From Agromyces sp. SYSU T00194 (GTDB taxonomy: Bacteria > Actinomycetota > Actinomycetes > Actinomycetales > Microbacteriaceae), in NCBI RefSeq assembly GCF_040496035.1, contig NZ_JBEPJZ010000002.1, forward strand, positions 744,001-808,000: 64,000 bases of DNA, read 5' to 3'. A program made the translations under genes and the position numbers. How positions within the stretch are numbered: the stretch's first letter is position 1; each line of letters opens with the position of its first letter. Of this stretch, positions 7,208 through 15,541 are shown in pieces. The notes beneath the pieces are model-generated. The model saw nothing but the letters and a program-made list of their open reading frames with translations. It did not search any database and was not told where the DNA came from.

Positions 7208-10200
7208 AGGCGTTCGGGCCGCACGACGGCGTCGTCCTCCACGAAGTAGAACAGGGCGTCGACCTCCTCGGGCGGCACCTCGCGCCAGGTCGCGAACGCG
7301 AGCCGGTACAGGGCGAGCTGGGTCTGCTTCAGCTCGAGGTCGCGCGCGTCGCGCGGCGCCTTCCCCGTCTTCCAGTCGACGACCTCGTAGCGCACGCCCC
7401 GGCGGCCGGCCTCGCTGTCGGGGTCGACCTGGTAGACCGCGTCGAGCTTGCAGACGAACACCGTGCCGCCGAGCGGCAGGTGGATCTCGACCTCGACCTC
7501 GTCGGGCTTGCGCGTTCCCCACGGCGATGCGGCGAACGTCTCCTGCAGCCGCGCGAGCCGCTCGTGCTCGACGGGCACGGCATCGCCGGCGTCGAGCTCG
7601 AACGCGGCCGCGTCGACGGCGTCGGCCGCACCCGTGGAGCGCGCCTCGACCCACGAGTGGAACAGCGTGCCGATGCGGGTCGCGCGATACGGCCGCTGCG
7701 GCACGGGCCGTCGCAGCTCGGCGGCCACCGCGGCGGGGTCGTCGACCCAGTCCTTGAAGCGCGATGCGGGCACGCGGGTCGGGCGCGCGGCCACCGGGTC
7801 GGAGGCGGCGCGCCGCTGCGCGCGCTCGGCGAGCAGCAGGTCGAGATCGCGCGCGAGCGCGTCGCCGACCGCGTGCGTCGCGCCCGTGTCGCGCGCGGCG
7901 GCGACGGCTGCGGCGGCCGCGACGACCCGGGAGCGCCGGGTGCCGAGCGGGTCGAGCGGCCACGTGGCGCGCTGCCCGCCGCCCTCGCGCGGGTTGGCCT
8001 CGAACGCGGCCGGGACGGGCAGGTCGGCCTCGTCGAGCACGCCGCCGGCGACGAGTTCGTGCAGGTACGGGCTCGGGCCGCGGGCGCCCTTCTGCACCGA
8101 CCACCACGACCCGCTGAAGAGCAGCCCGCGCCGCGCGCGGGTCACGGCGACGTAGGCGAGCCGACGCTGCTCCTCCTCGTGCAGGGCCCTGATCTCGGCC
8201 TGGAAGTCCTTCGTCGCCTGGTCGAACTGCTTCTGGTCGTGCACGCCCCGCCACGCCAGCTCGGGCAGCTCGTCGCGGTCGCCCTTGAACTCGTAGGGCA
8301 GCGCGCCGAAGGCGAGCCATCCCTTCGTCGACAGCGGCGCCGACGGCAGCTCGCCCTCGACCGAGCGCGGGATCGCCACGAGGTCCCACTCGAGCCCCTT
8401 CGCGCCGTGCACGGTGAGCACCTGCACGGTGCCGGGCTCGGGCTCGTCCTGCCGGGGCGCGAGGCGGTCGCGCTCCTCGGCCTCGGCGAGCCAGCCGAGG
8501 AACGCGCCGAGCGTGGGCGCCTCGCTGACGTCGAGGAAGCCGGCCAGCAGCTCGTCGAAGGCCTCGAGGCTCGGTGCGCCGAGCGGCTGGCTCGCGTTCG
8601 CGCCCACCTCGATGTCGAGCAGCAGCTCCTGCTGCACCAGGGTGACGAGGTCGGCGAGCTCCAGGCCGGCCCGGCGCCGGAGCGACATGAGCTGGGCACC
8701 GGCGGCGCGCATGCGCGAGAGCCCCTCCTCGCCGATGTGCGCCGTCGCCGCGTGCCCGGCGGGCGCCTCCACGACGAAGTCGAGCGCGTCGACGAGCGAG
8801 GCGTGCTCCTCGGCCGTGACCGACGCGCGCAGGCGCTGCCGCACGTCCCGGTCGAGCGGCTGCAGGGCGTGGTCGCGTGCGGCGAGCCAGCGTGCGGTCT
8901 CGGCGAGCCCGGCGAGGTCCGCCGCCCCGACCTGCCAGCGGGCGCCCCCGAGCAGTCGCAGGAGCTCGGCGCCCGCACTCGGGTCGTGCAGCACGCGCAG
9001 TGCGCTCACGAGGTCGGCGATGACGGGCTGGTCGAGGAGCCCGGCGAGGCCGAGCACGTGGAACGGCACGCCCCGCGCCTCGAACGCCTCGGCGAACACG
9101 TCGACCTGCTTGAGCGTGCGGCAGAGCATGGCCGCCGACGGACGGTCGCCGGGAACGCCGAGCCGACACGCGAACCAGTCGGCGACGGCAGCCGCCTCCT
9201 CCTCGACCGTCTCGCCCCAGGTGAGCTCGACCGTGCCCTCGGTCGCGACCGGCGACGCCTCGAGCGCCCGCTTGGGCACCACGGGCGCGTCGAGGAACGG
9301 CCGGAGCAGGACGTTCGCCGCGCGCAGCACCCGACGCGGGTTGCGCCAGCTCGTCGAGAGGTCGTAGACCGCGGCGTCCCCGTCGCCGAAGTCGCGCCCG
9401 AACCTCGCCAGGTTCACGGCGCTCGCGCCGCGCCAGCCGTAGATCGACTGGTCGGGGTCGCCGACCGCCATCACGGGCTGCCCGGAGAACAGCGCGGACA
9501 GCAGCCGCGTCTGCACGACGCTCGTGTCCTGGTACTCGTCGAGCAGCACGGCGCCGTACCTCCCGCGGTACGCCTCCACGACGCTCGGGTCGCGGCCGCA
9601 GATCTCGAGCGCGAACGCGACCTGGTCGGAGAACTCGAGCAGCCCGCGACGTCGCTTCTCGTCGGCGAACCGCTCGGCGAGGTCGACCAGCACGGGCAGC
9701 GCGCCGACCTGCTGCATGGCCGAGGCGAACGTGTCGTAGGGCAGCTTCTTGCGCGCGGAGCCGGTGGGCAGGTCGTGCATCGCCAGGAACTGCCGCGCCA
9801 TCACGCGCACGTCGCGCGGGTCGGCCACGTTCTCGGCGAGGCCCCGGCTGAGCTCGAGCACGGCGCCCGTGATGCGGTCGGCCGACGCGTCGAGCTCGAC
9901 CAGGCGGTCGTCGTCGCTGTCGAGCACGACCCGGCGGGCGAGCTGCCAGGCGGATGCCTCGCCGAGCAGCGCCGCGTCGGGCTCGCGCCCGATGCGCATG
10001 GCGTGCTCCCGGTAGATCGCGCTCGCGAACGCGTTGTACGTGGAGACCTCCGCGGCGTCGAGCAGGTCGAGCTCGACGCGGGCGATGCCCTCGTCGACGA
10101 GCTGGCCGACGCGGCGGGCGATGCGCTCGGCCAGTTCGCCCGCCGCCTTGCGCGTGAACGTCAGGCCGAGCACCTCGGGCACGGCGACGTGCCCGTTCGC

Positions 10201-10401
10201 GAGCAGCCAGACCACCCGGTTCGCCATCGTCTCGGTCTTGCCGCTGCCGGCGCCGGCGACGACGAGGCTCTGCGCGCGGTACGGCGCCTCGATGACGGCG
10301 CACTGCTCGTCGGTCGGCGACGGCAGCCCGAGGCGCGCGGCGATCTCGCGAGCGCCGATCGTCGGTCGATGCAGGGCCGCGCCCGCGGATGCGCCGCTCA
10401 C
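7156..10401 (-). CDS. adnB: AdnB-type helicase-nuclease subunit (double-strand break resection)
   Basis: 1081 residues: a UvrD-like motor followed by a RecB-family nuclease. Walker A AGAGSGKT is at 49-56, then LLDEYQDTS, GDPDQSIYGWRGA, the TVHGAKGLEWD motif and YVAVTRARRGL. Near residue 1010 the nuclease shows CKLDAVYQVD, VVDWKTGK and QTQLALYRLA, matching GxxD, DxKxxK and QxxxY. With AdnA it forms the actinobacterial machine that resects broken DNA ends (Rv3201c/Rv3202c). I place the start at GTG 10401 because it overlaps the adnA stop as GTGA. The motor motifs are intact, so this is the better-conserved motor of the pair. Confidence 0.92.
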   Translation of the reverse strand: MSGASAGAALHRPTIGAREIAARLGLPSPTDEQCAVIEAPYRAQSLVVAGAGSGKTETMANRVVWLLANGHVAVPEVLGLTFTRKAAGELAERIARRVGQLVDEGIARVELDLLDAAEVSTYNAFASAIYREHAMRIGREPDAALLGEASAWQLARRVVLDSDDDRLVELDASADRITGAVLELSRGLAENVADPRDVRVMARQFLAMHDLPTGSARKKLPYDTFASAMQQVGALPVLVDLAERFADEKRRRGLLEFSDQVAFALEICGRDPSVVEAYRGRYGAVLLDEYQDTSVVQTRLLSALFSGQPVMAVGDPDQSIYGWRGASAVNLARFGRDFGDGDAAVYDLSTSWRNPRRVLRAANVLLRPFLDAPVVPKRALEASPVATEGTVELTWGETVEEEAAAVADWFACRLGVPGDRPSAAMLCRTLKQVDVFAEAFEARGVPFHVLGLAGLLDQPVIADLVSALRVLHDPSAGAELLRLLGGARWQVGAADLAGLAETARWLAARDHALQPLDRDVRQRLRASVTAEEHASLVDALDFVVEAPAGHAATAHIGEEGLSRMRAAGAQLMSLRRRAGLELADLVTLVQQELLLDIEVGANASQPLGAPSLEAFDELLAGFLDVSEAPTLGAFLGWLAEAEERDRLAPRQDEPEPGTVQVLTVHGAKGLEWDLVAIPRSVEGELPSAPLSTKGWLAFGALPYEFKGDRDELPELAWRGVHDQKQFDQATKDFQAEIRALHEEEQRRLAYVAVTRARRGLLFSGSWWSVQKGARGPSPYLHELVAGGVLDEADLPVPAAFEANPREGGGQRATWPLDPLGTRRSRVVAAAAAVAAARDTGATHAVGDALARDLDLLLAERAQRRAASDPVAARPTRVPASRFKDWVDDPAAVAAELRRPVPQRPYRATRIGTLFHSWVEARSTGAADAVDAAAFELDAGDAVPVEHERLARLQETFAASPWGTRKPDEVEVEIHLPLGGTVFVCKLDAVYQVDPDSEAGRRGVRYEVVDWKTGKAPRDARDLELKQTQLALYRLAFATWREVPPEEVDALFYFVEDDAVVRPERLYDEEELLESWSSSPVS

Positions 10402-13400
10402 GCGCTGACCGCCTTGACGAGCTGCACGCGGTACTCCCACGCGCCGAGCGGCGACCGGTGCGGCAGCTCCAGCGGGCCGTCGAAGCGGGCGCCGGCCATG
10501 ATCCGGCCCGCGGCGTCGACCCGCTCGGCGAACGCAGCCGCCGCCTCGTCGTCGAACGGCTGCTGCACGCGCTCGGAGTAGGCGCGGCCCGACGTGGGCT
10601 TCGCGACGAAGACGAGCTTCGCCCCGCCCAGCTCGCCGCCGTCGAGCGGCACCACGCCCTCGCGCGCCGCCGCCTGGTAGGCGCCGAGCTGCGGGTGCGA
10701 CGCCATGCCGTTCACCGCAGGCATGGAGCGCCCGGTCTTCAGGTCGACGATGACGACCGTGCCGTCGTCCGAGCGCTCGACCCGGTCGACCGTGCCGCGC
10801 ACCAGGGTGCGCCCGAGCTCGAGGCTGAACCGCCCCTCGGCGCCGAGCAGCGCCTTGCCGTCGTCGGCGAAGCCCGCGAGGTACTCGGCCGCGCCCTCCG
10901 CCATGCCGTGGGCGTTGCGGCGTTCGCGGGCGTCGAGCCATGGGGCGTCGAACCGCAGCTCCCCCCAGCGGGCCTCGATGCCGGCCCAGACCCGGTCGAC
11001 GTCGACCTGGTCGGCGGGCAGGGCGGATGCCTCCTCGACGACGGCGTGCACGATGGTGCCGAGCGACGCGGCGAGGCCGCTCGGCGTCTGCGCGACGGCG
11101 TCGACGAACCAGGCGACGGGCGACGCCTCGGCCTTCTCGATCTGCGAGGGCGACACCGGCACCCGGGCATCCGGATCGCCGTCGAGGTCGACGAGCGGCG
11201 CGACGGTGCTGGGCTCGCCGAGCCCGTACCATTCCCCCGGGTCGGCGCCCGGCACGCCCGCGTCGGCCAGCCGGGCGAGCGCCTGGGCCGCCTCGGACGA
11301 CCCGGTCGCCGCCACCTCGCGACGGAGCGCCGCGACGAGCCGGCGCAGGTGCAGGGGGCGCCGACGGCGGGGGGCGCTCGGCACGTCGGCGAACGCCATG
11401 AGCACCGACGGCTGCTCGTCGTCGTTGCTCGTGCAGGCGAGCACGAGCTGGCGGTCGGCGCGCGAGGCGGCGAGCGCGAAGAGCCGCAGCTCGTCGCTGC
11501 GCACCTCGGCGCGCTCGTCGGCCGCGGTGCGGGCGACGACCTGCGCGAGCGGCTCGCCCGCACGGTCGGCCTCGGCCACTGCCGCGAGACGGTCGGCGCG
11601 CAGCAGCGAGCCGCGCGGCTTCAGGTTCGGCCACACGCCGTCCTGCAGGCCGGCGATGACCACCACGTCGTAGTCGCTGCCGACGAGGGCCTGCGGCGAG
11701 CACACCAGCACGGTCTCGTCGGCGCGACGCGGGGCGAGCGAGTCCTCGGGCACGTCGCTGCCGAGCACGTCGTCGAGGAACCGCCGTGCGGGCGCGCCCG
11801 GCAGCCGCTCGACGAACCGCTCAGCCGAGGCGAACAGCGCCACTGCCGCGTCGAGCGCGCGATTGGCCTCCTCGGCGAGCAGCCCGTGCCCGGAGGCCTG
11901 GGCGGCCCACTCGGCCGACAGCCCGCTGCCGTCCCAGACGGCCCAGAGCACCTCCTCGATCGTGCCGCCGGCGTCGGCGACGCGGCGCGCCTCGGCGAGC
12001 ACCCGGCCGAGCCGCCCCGCACGCCGAGCGAGGCGGTCGTCGATCGTGTCGAACCCGCCGGGCAGGCCGAGCGCCTCGACGAGCAGCTCGTCGCCCGAGC
12101 GCTCCCCGCCCGCGGCGAGCTCGTCGCGCCGCAGCGCGAGGCGCAGCCGGCGCAGCCCCACGCCGTCGAGTCGTCCGAGCGGGCCGGCGAGCATCGAGGC
12201 GGCGAGCTCGGCGGTGAGCGGCTCGCGGCCGACCACGTAGGAGGCGGCGCGGAGCAGCAGCGCGGCGGCCGCCTCATCGCGCAGCGCCGACCGGGCCGCC
12301 GAGGTGCGCGTGGGCACGTCTGCAACCGACAGCGCGCGCTCGACCGCCGCGATCTCGCCGCCCGAGCGGAGCACGACGGCCATGCGCGACCAGGGCACCC
12401 CGTCGAGCAGGTGCCGCTCGCGGAGCAGCGCCGCGATGTCGGCGCACTCCGCGGCATGCGACGGGGCGTCGATGCGCACGAGCGGGGCGATGCCGTCGGG
12501 TGCCGCGTCGTCCGCCGCGAGCACGGCCGCCCGCTGCGGGCCGCCGAGCGCGGTGCCGATGCGGCTCGTCGCGGCCGAGACGACCGCGCGGATCTCCGGC
12601 CGGCCGCGCCGCACGTGCTCGAGCACGACCTGCTCCACGTCGGGCAGGCCGAGCGCCGGCCCGAGTGCCCCGAGCAGGTCGGCGCGGCCGCCGCGGAAGG
12701 CGTTCGCGGCGACGTCGGGATCGCCGAGCGCGATGACCGACGCGCCGCGCCGCACGAACGCGCGCAGCAGCGCGATCGTGCCCTCCGTGGCATCCTGCGC
12801 ATCGTCGACCACGATGCAGCGTGCCTCGGCGAGCGACCCCATCGCGGCGAGGGCCTCTGGGTCGCGCACGCTCGCGCCGACGACCGCGGCCCCGAAGGCC
12901 AGCAGCTCGGCGGCGTCGAACCGGGAGTCGCGGAACTGGTCCTTGACCTCGGCGTACTCCTCGGCGAAGTCGGCGGCGGCCGCCCAGCCGTCGACGCCGG
13001 CCCGCTCGCCGAGCCGGCGCAGGTCGGCCGGCGAGATGCCGTGCTCGGTCGCCCGCATGAGGAGGTCGCGCAGCTCGGTGCGGAACCCGCGCAGGCGACG
13101 CACGTCGGGCCCGAGCGCATCGGGCCAGGCCGGACCGGCGCCGTCGTCGATGGCGCCGTCGATGAGCTCGGCGATGATGCGGTCGTGCTCGCCGCCGGTC
13201 AGGAGCGTCGGGTCGGCGTCGGCGAGCGCCCCGCGCACCACCTGGAACGCGACCGAGTTCGCCGTGCGGGCGAGCGGCCCGTTGGTCGGCACCCCGAGCC
13301 GCAGCGCGATGCGGTCGCGCAGGCCGGTCGCCGCCTGCCGGCTCGACGCGAGCACCAGCACGTGCTCGGGCGCGTACGCCCGGTCGAGCACGCGCTCGGC

Positions 13401-13595
13401 CACGACCTCCACCGCCAGCGTGGTCTTGCCCGTGCCGGGCGCGCCGAGCACCGCGGCCGACCGGCCCTCCGGCAGCGCGAGCACGCGACACTGCGCGGGG
13501 TCGAGCGCTCTGCCCGCCGCGACCGGCGCGACGTCGGGCGCGACGGCGACGGCCCCCGGCGCGGCGGGGTCGGTGACGAGGTCGGGCTGCTCCAC
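10398..13595 (-). CDS. adnA: AdnA-type helicase-nuclease subunit
   Basis: 1065 residues. The motor begins with Walker A GAPGTGKT (51-58) and has a Walker B-like VVDDAQDATEG. Motif III reads GDPDVAANAFRGG, a divergence from the GDPDQSIYGWRG of AdnB that suits the weaker motor of this subunit. The C-terminal nuclease has VRGTVDRVE and VIVDLKTGR (around 950-957), then HPQLGAYQ. I chose GTG 13595 because TAGCGT (13603-13608) lies exactly seven bases upstream. GTG 13604 is the alternative. It is translationally coupled to adnB by a GTGA overlap. It is the first gene of a minus-strand repair operon and divergent from the DUF3107 gene. Confidence 0.9.
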   Translation of the reverse strand: MEQPDLVTDPAAPGAVAVAPDVAPVAAGRALDPAQCRVLALPEGRSAAVLGAPGTGKTTLAVEVVAERVLDRAYAPEHVLVLASSRQAATGLRDRIALRLGVPTNGPLARTANSVAFQVVRGALADADPTLLTGGEHDRIIAELIDGAIDDGAGPAWPDALGPDVRRLRGFRTELRDLLMRATEHGISPADLRRLGERAGVDGWAAAADFAEEYAEVKDQFRDSRFDAAELLAFGAAVVGASVRDPEALAAMGSLAEARCIVVDDAQDATEGTIALLRAFVRRGASVIALGDPDVAANAFRGGRADLLGALGPALGLPDVEQVVLEHVRRGRPEIRAVVSAATSRIGTALGGPQRAAVLAADDAAPDGIAPLVRIDAPSHAAECADIAALLRERHLLDGVPWSRMAVVLRSGGEIAAVERALSVADVPTRTSAARSALRDEAAAALLLRAASYVVGREPLTAELAASMLAGPLGRLDGVGLRRLRLALRRDELAAGGERSGDELLVEALGLPGGFDTIDDRLARRAGRLGRVLAEARRVADAGGTIEEVLWAVWDGSGLSAEWAAQASGHGLLAEEANRALDAAVALFASAERFVERLPGAPARRFLDDVLGSDVPEDSLAPRRADETVLVCSPQALVGSDYDVVVIAGLQDGVWPNLKPRGSLLRADRLAAVAEADRAGEPLAQVVARTAADERAEVRSDELRLFALAASRADRQLVLACTSNDDEQPSVLMAFADVPSAPRRRRPLHLRRLVAALRREVAATGSSEAAQALARLADAGVPGADPGEWYGLGEPSTVAPLVDLDGDPDARVPVSPSQIEKAEASPVAWFVDAVAQTPSGLAASLGTIVHAVVEEASALPADQVDVDRVWAGIEARWGELRFDAPWLDARERRNAHGMAEGAAEYLAGFADDGKALLGAEGRFSLELGRTLVRGTVDRVERSDDGTVVIVDLKTGRSMPAVNGMASHPQLGAYQAAAREGVVPLDGGELGGAKLVFVAKPTSGRAYSERVQQPFDDEAAAAFAERVDAAGRIMAGARFDGPLELPHRSPLGAWEYRVQLVKAVSA

Positions 13596-13608
13596 GGCCC
13601 ACACGCTA
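13596..13608 (-). promoter_or_regulatory. Leaderless promoter of adnA
   Basis: On the minus strand TAGCGT (13608-13603) is followed by seven bases and GTG 13595. If used, the adnAB mRNA has no leader. Confidence 0.45.
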
Positions 13609-13700
13609 ACGGGTTGCGCCGACAGTGAACGCGAGCCCGGTGGCGGGTCGCCGGTGTCGTAGTCTGAGCGGGTCACGTCGCACACTCGGAAGGGCCCACA

Positions 13701-13925
13701 GTGGACATTCGCATCGGCATCCAGAACTCCCCGCGCGAGATCGGGTTCGAGTCCGACCAGTCGGCGAAGGACGTCGAGAAGGCCGTCGCCGATGCCCTCG
13801 CCGGTTCGTCGGGCTACCTCCGCCTGCTCGACGCGAAGGGCTCGGTCTACGTCGTGCCGACCGCGTCGCTGGCCTACGTCGAGATCGGCACCGACCAGTC
13901 GCGCCGCGTCGGCTTCGTCGCCTGA
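13701..13925 (+). CDS. DUF3107 small protein
   Basis: 74 residues starting at GTG 13701 with GGAAGGG just upstream. It begins MDIRIGIQ and has a beta-rich pattern ending SRRVGFVA. This is the conserved actinobacterial DUF3107 family (Tb9.3/Rv3208A in mycobacteria), of unknown biochemical role. A TAGTCT (13660-13665) fits a -10 box with a 30-nt leader. The stop codon overlaps the ATG of the following membrane gene (TGATG), so the two form an operon. Confidence 0.88.
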   Translation: MDIRIGIQNSPREIGFESDQSAKDVEKAVADALAGSSGYLRLLDAKGSVYVVPTASLAYVEIGTDQSRRVGFVA

Positions 13926-14230
13926 TGGAGCTGATGTTCATCGCCCTCGGCGGGGCGATCCTCGGGCTCGCGGCCCGCTATGCGCTGCCGCGCCGCCACC
14001 TGCACGGCTCGGTGCTGGTGCCCGCGATCGGCACCGCCGCCGCCGCGGTCACCTGGGTGGTGCTGACCTGGTTCGGCATGCCGTGGGACGGCGGCTGGAT
14101 CTGGCTGGTCTCGCTGGTCTGCTCCGGCCTCGCCGCGGCAGGCGCCGACGTGCTGATCGGGCGCAGGCGCGAGGCATCCGACGCCGCGCTCGCCGAGCGC
14201 CTCCAGCGGCCGGGCGCGCAGCTCGCCTGA
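13925..14230 (+). CDS. Small integral membrane protein, unknown function
   Basis: 101 residues with three hydrophobic segments (about 3-19, 33-52 and 60-79) and a charged, Arg-rich tail. No catalytic motif is visible and I do not recognise a named family. It is coupled to DUF3107 by a TGATG overlap, and the repeat-rich gap follows it immediately. The start has no ribosome site of its own, so translation probably depends on the upstream gene. Confidence 0.7.
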   Translation: MELMFIALGGAILGLAARYALPRRHLHGSVLVPAIGTAAAAVTWVVLTWFGMPWDGGWIWLVSLVCSGLAAAGADVLIGRRREASDAALAERLQRPGAQLA

Positions 14231-14263
14231 GGCATCCGCCCGCCTCCGCCTCCGCGGAGACCC

Positions 14264-14480
14264 CGCTTCTCAGGAACCGCCCCACCTCGGCCTGCCCCGC
14301 TTTTCAGGAACCGTCGATCGGGCCACGCAACGATCCTGCGTGGGCCGAGCCGATGCAGCCCGGAGCGGCCGGATGCGGCCGGTGCGACGCATGATTGCTG
14401 CATCCAGCCGATTCGGCTCCTGAGAAGCGAACCACCGCCGCGGGCGACAGGCGCGCGAACTCCTGAGAAGCGAACCTCCG
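14264..14480. repeat. Structured intergenic repeat element, copy 1
   Basis: This gene-free stretch has nested inverted arms. CGCTTCTCAGGAACCG (14264-14279) and CGCTTTTCAGGAACCG (14298-14313) on the left face GCTCCTGAGAAGCGAACC (14416-14433) and CTCCTGAGAAGCGAACC (14460-14476) on the right. Inside lie a hairpin (GGCCACGCA at 14321-14329 against TGCGTGGGCC at 14337-14346) and another arm pair (GATGCAGC at 14352, GCTGCATC at 14397). A related copy lies at 31523-31658. No open frame or transposase is present. It could be a REP-like element, a small non-autonomous mobile element or a structured RNA. Confidence 0.65.
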
Positions 14481-14589
14481 TCACGGGCGCTGGGGCCGAG
14501 CCCACGCGCGAGGACGGTCTCTCGGAGCGCCGGGCGAGCGGATGCCGCGGGCCGACGTCGCGCATCGGCGGACGTGCGAGCGGGCGCCC

Positions 14590-14702
14590 GTCAGGCCGTC
14601 AGCCGGGTAGGCCCGTCGGGCTGACAGCCCGGTAGGCCCGTCGGGCCGTCAGTCCGTCAGCCCGGTAGGGCCGTCCGCCCGGTAGCCGTCAGGCCGTCAG
14701 GC
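14590..14702. repeat. Short degenerate tandem repeat downstream of the ferritin-like gene
   Basis: Units built from GTCAGCCCGGTAGGCCCGTC recur at about 14599, 14623 and 14656, with a shortened one near 14678. They are interspersed with CCGTCAG words. Successive units can pair with each other (GCCCG with CGGGC), giving GC hairpins, so the array may terminate transcription of the convergent genes on either side. There are no unique spacers, so it is not a CRISPR array. The repeat runs into the last codons of the ferritin-like gene. Confidence 0.7.
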
Positions 14703-15396
14703 CGAGGCCGTCCATGCGGCGGGTGTGCGCAGCGATCAGCTCGGTGAACATCGGCTCCACCTCGGGGCCGTGCCCGGTGCCCTCGCGCAGCGCCGAGCGC
14801 GCGACGAGGATCGTGTCGCCGACGATGCGCCGGCCCCAGAGCGCGAGCCGGTCGGCCAGCGTCGGCACGGTCGCGATGCCCTCGCTCAGCTCGCGGACGA
14901 GCACCGGCGACGCGCCGACCTCGCCGAGCAGGCGCACCACGCGCCCGCGCACGGGCCCGGGGAGGCCGTCGGCGAGCCGGATGAAGTAGTCGTCGAGCAT
15001 GCCGGCACTGACGTACGTGCCGAGCAGCAGCTCCCACCAATCTGCGCCGGCGATCGCGGCCCGGTACGCGTCGAGGGCCGGCGCGAACGGCGCCATGACC
15101 TCCTCGGGCTCGGCGTCGTGCTCGCGGATCTCCTCGATCAGGCCGTGGTGCTTGCGCAGCGCCACGCCGGCGGCGGCGCTCAGGCCCTCCTTGGCGGCGA
15201 GGTTCGGCGACGTGGCGACGGCCCGCGAGAGGTTCTCGAAGAACTCGAGCTGGATGTACGCGGCCTGCCCGAGGAAGGGCAGCAGGTCGGGCGTGAGCTC
15301 GGTGAAGTCGACCCTGGTGAGGTTCGTCGGCTGGACGCGGGGTCGCTGCCCCGTCGTCTCACCGCGAGCGCCACGACGGGCCGACCAGGAAACCAC
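14689..15396 (-). CDS. Ferritin-like four-helix-bundle protein (Rv3210c type)
   Basis: 235 residues, almost all helical. Glu and His residues are placed as in ferritin-like folds, for example QLEFFENLSRA, KHHGLIEEIREH, and the late cluster EVEPMFTELIAAH. This resembles MiaE/ferritin-like di-iron proteins, but substrate and metal use cannot be told from sequence alone. GTG 15396 is the likely start because TAGGCT lies exactly six bases upstream. The following gene on the other strand is rhlE, the same pairing as Rv3210c-Rv3211 in mycobacteria. Confidence 0.8.
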   Translation of the reverse strand: MVSWSARRGARGETTGQRPRVQPTNLTRVDFTELTPDLLPFLGQAAYIQLEFFENLSRAVATSPNLAAKEGLSAAAGVALRKHHGLIEEIREHDAEPEEVMAPFAPALDAYRAAIAGADWWELLLGTYVSAGMLDDYFIRLADGLPGPVRGRVVRLLGEVGASPVLVRELSEGIATVPTLADRLALWGRRIVGDTILVARSALREGTGHGPEVEPMFTELIAAHTRRMDGLGLTA

Positions 15397-15408
15397 CCGA
15401 CCAGCCTA
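15397..15408 (-). promoter_or_regulatory. Leaderless promoter of the ferritin-like gene
   Basis: Minus-strand TAGGCT (15408-15403), six bases, then GTG 15396. No ribosome site fits in the gap. Confidence 0.5.
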
Positions 15409-15541
15409 GTGCCGCGCGCTCAGGGGTCGTGACGGGTCGCCCGGTACACTCGTCTGCGGAGCCGTCGGCAACGGATCGACGGCCAGTGCGCCTGACGACG
15501 AACCAGGGCGCGCCTCTACATTCGAAGACAGGCACTTTCTC

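Noticed and set aside
6011..10303. A 1430-codon open frame overlapping adnB and the kinase-like gene
   Set aside because: Low-complexity Arg/Ala product in the wrong frame; adnB and the kinase-like gene explain the region.
14264..14480. Insertion sequence
   Set aside because: The inverted arms resemble IS ends, but there is no transposase frame and I could not find a target-site duplication.
14590..14702. CRISPR-like array
   Set aside because: Units are degenerate and directly joined without unique spacers, and no cas genes are present.
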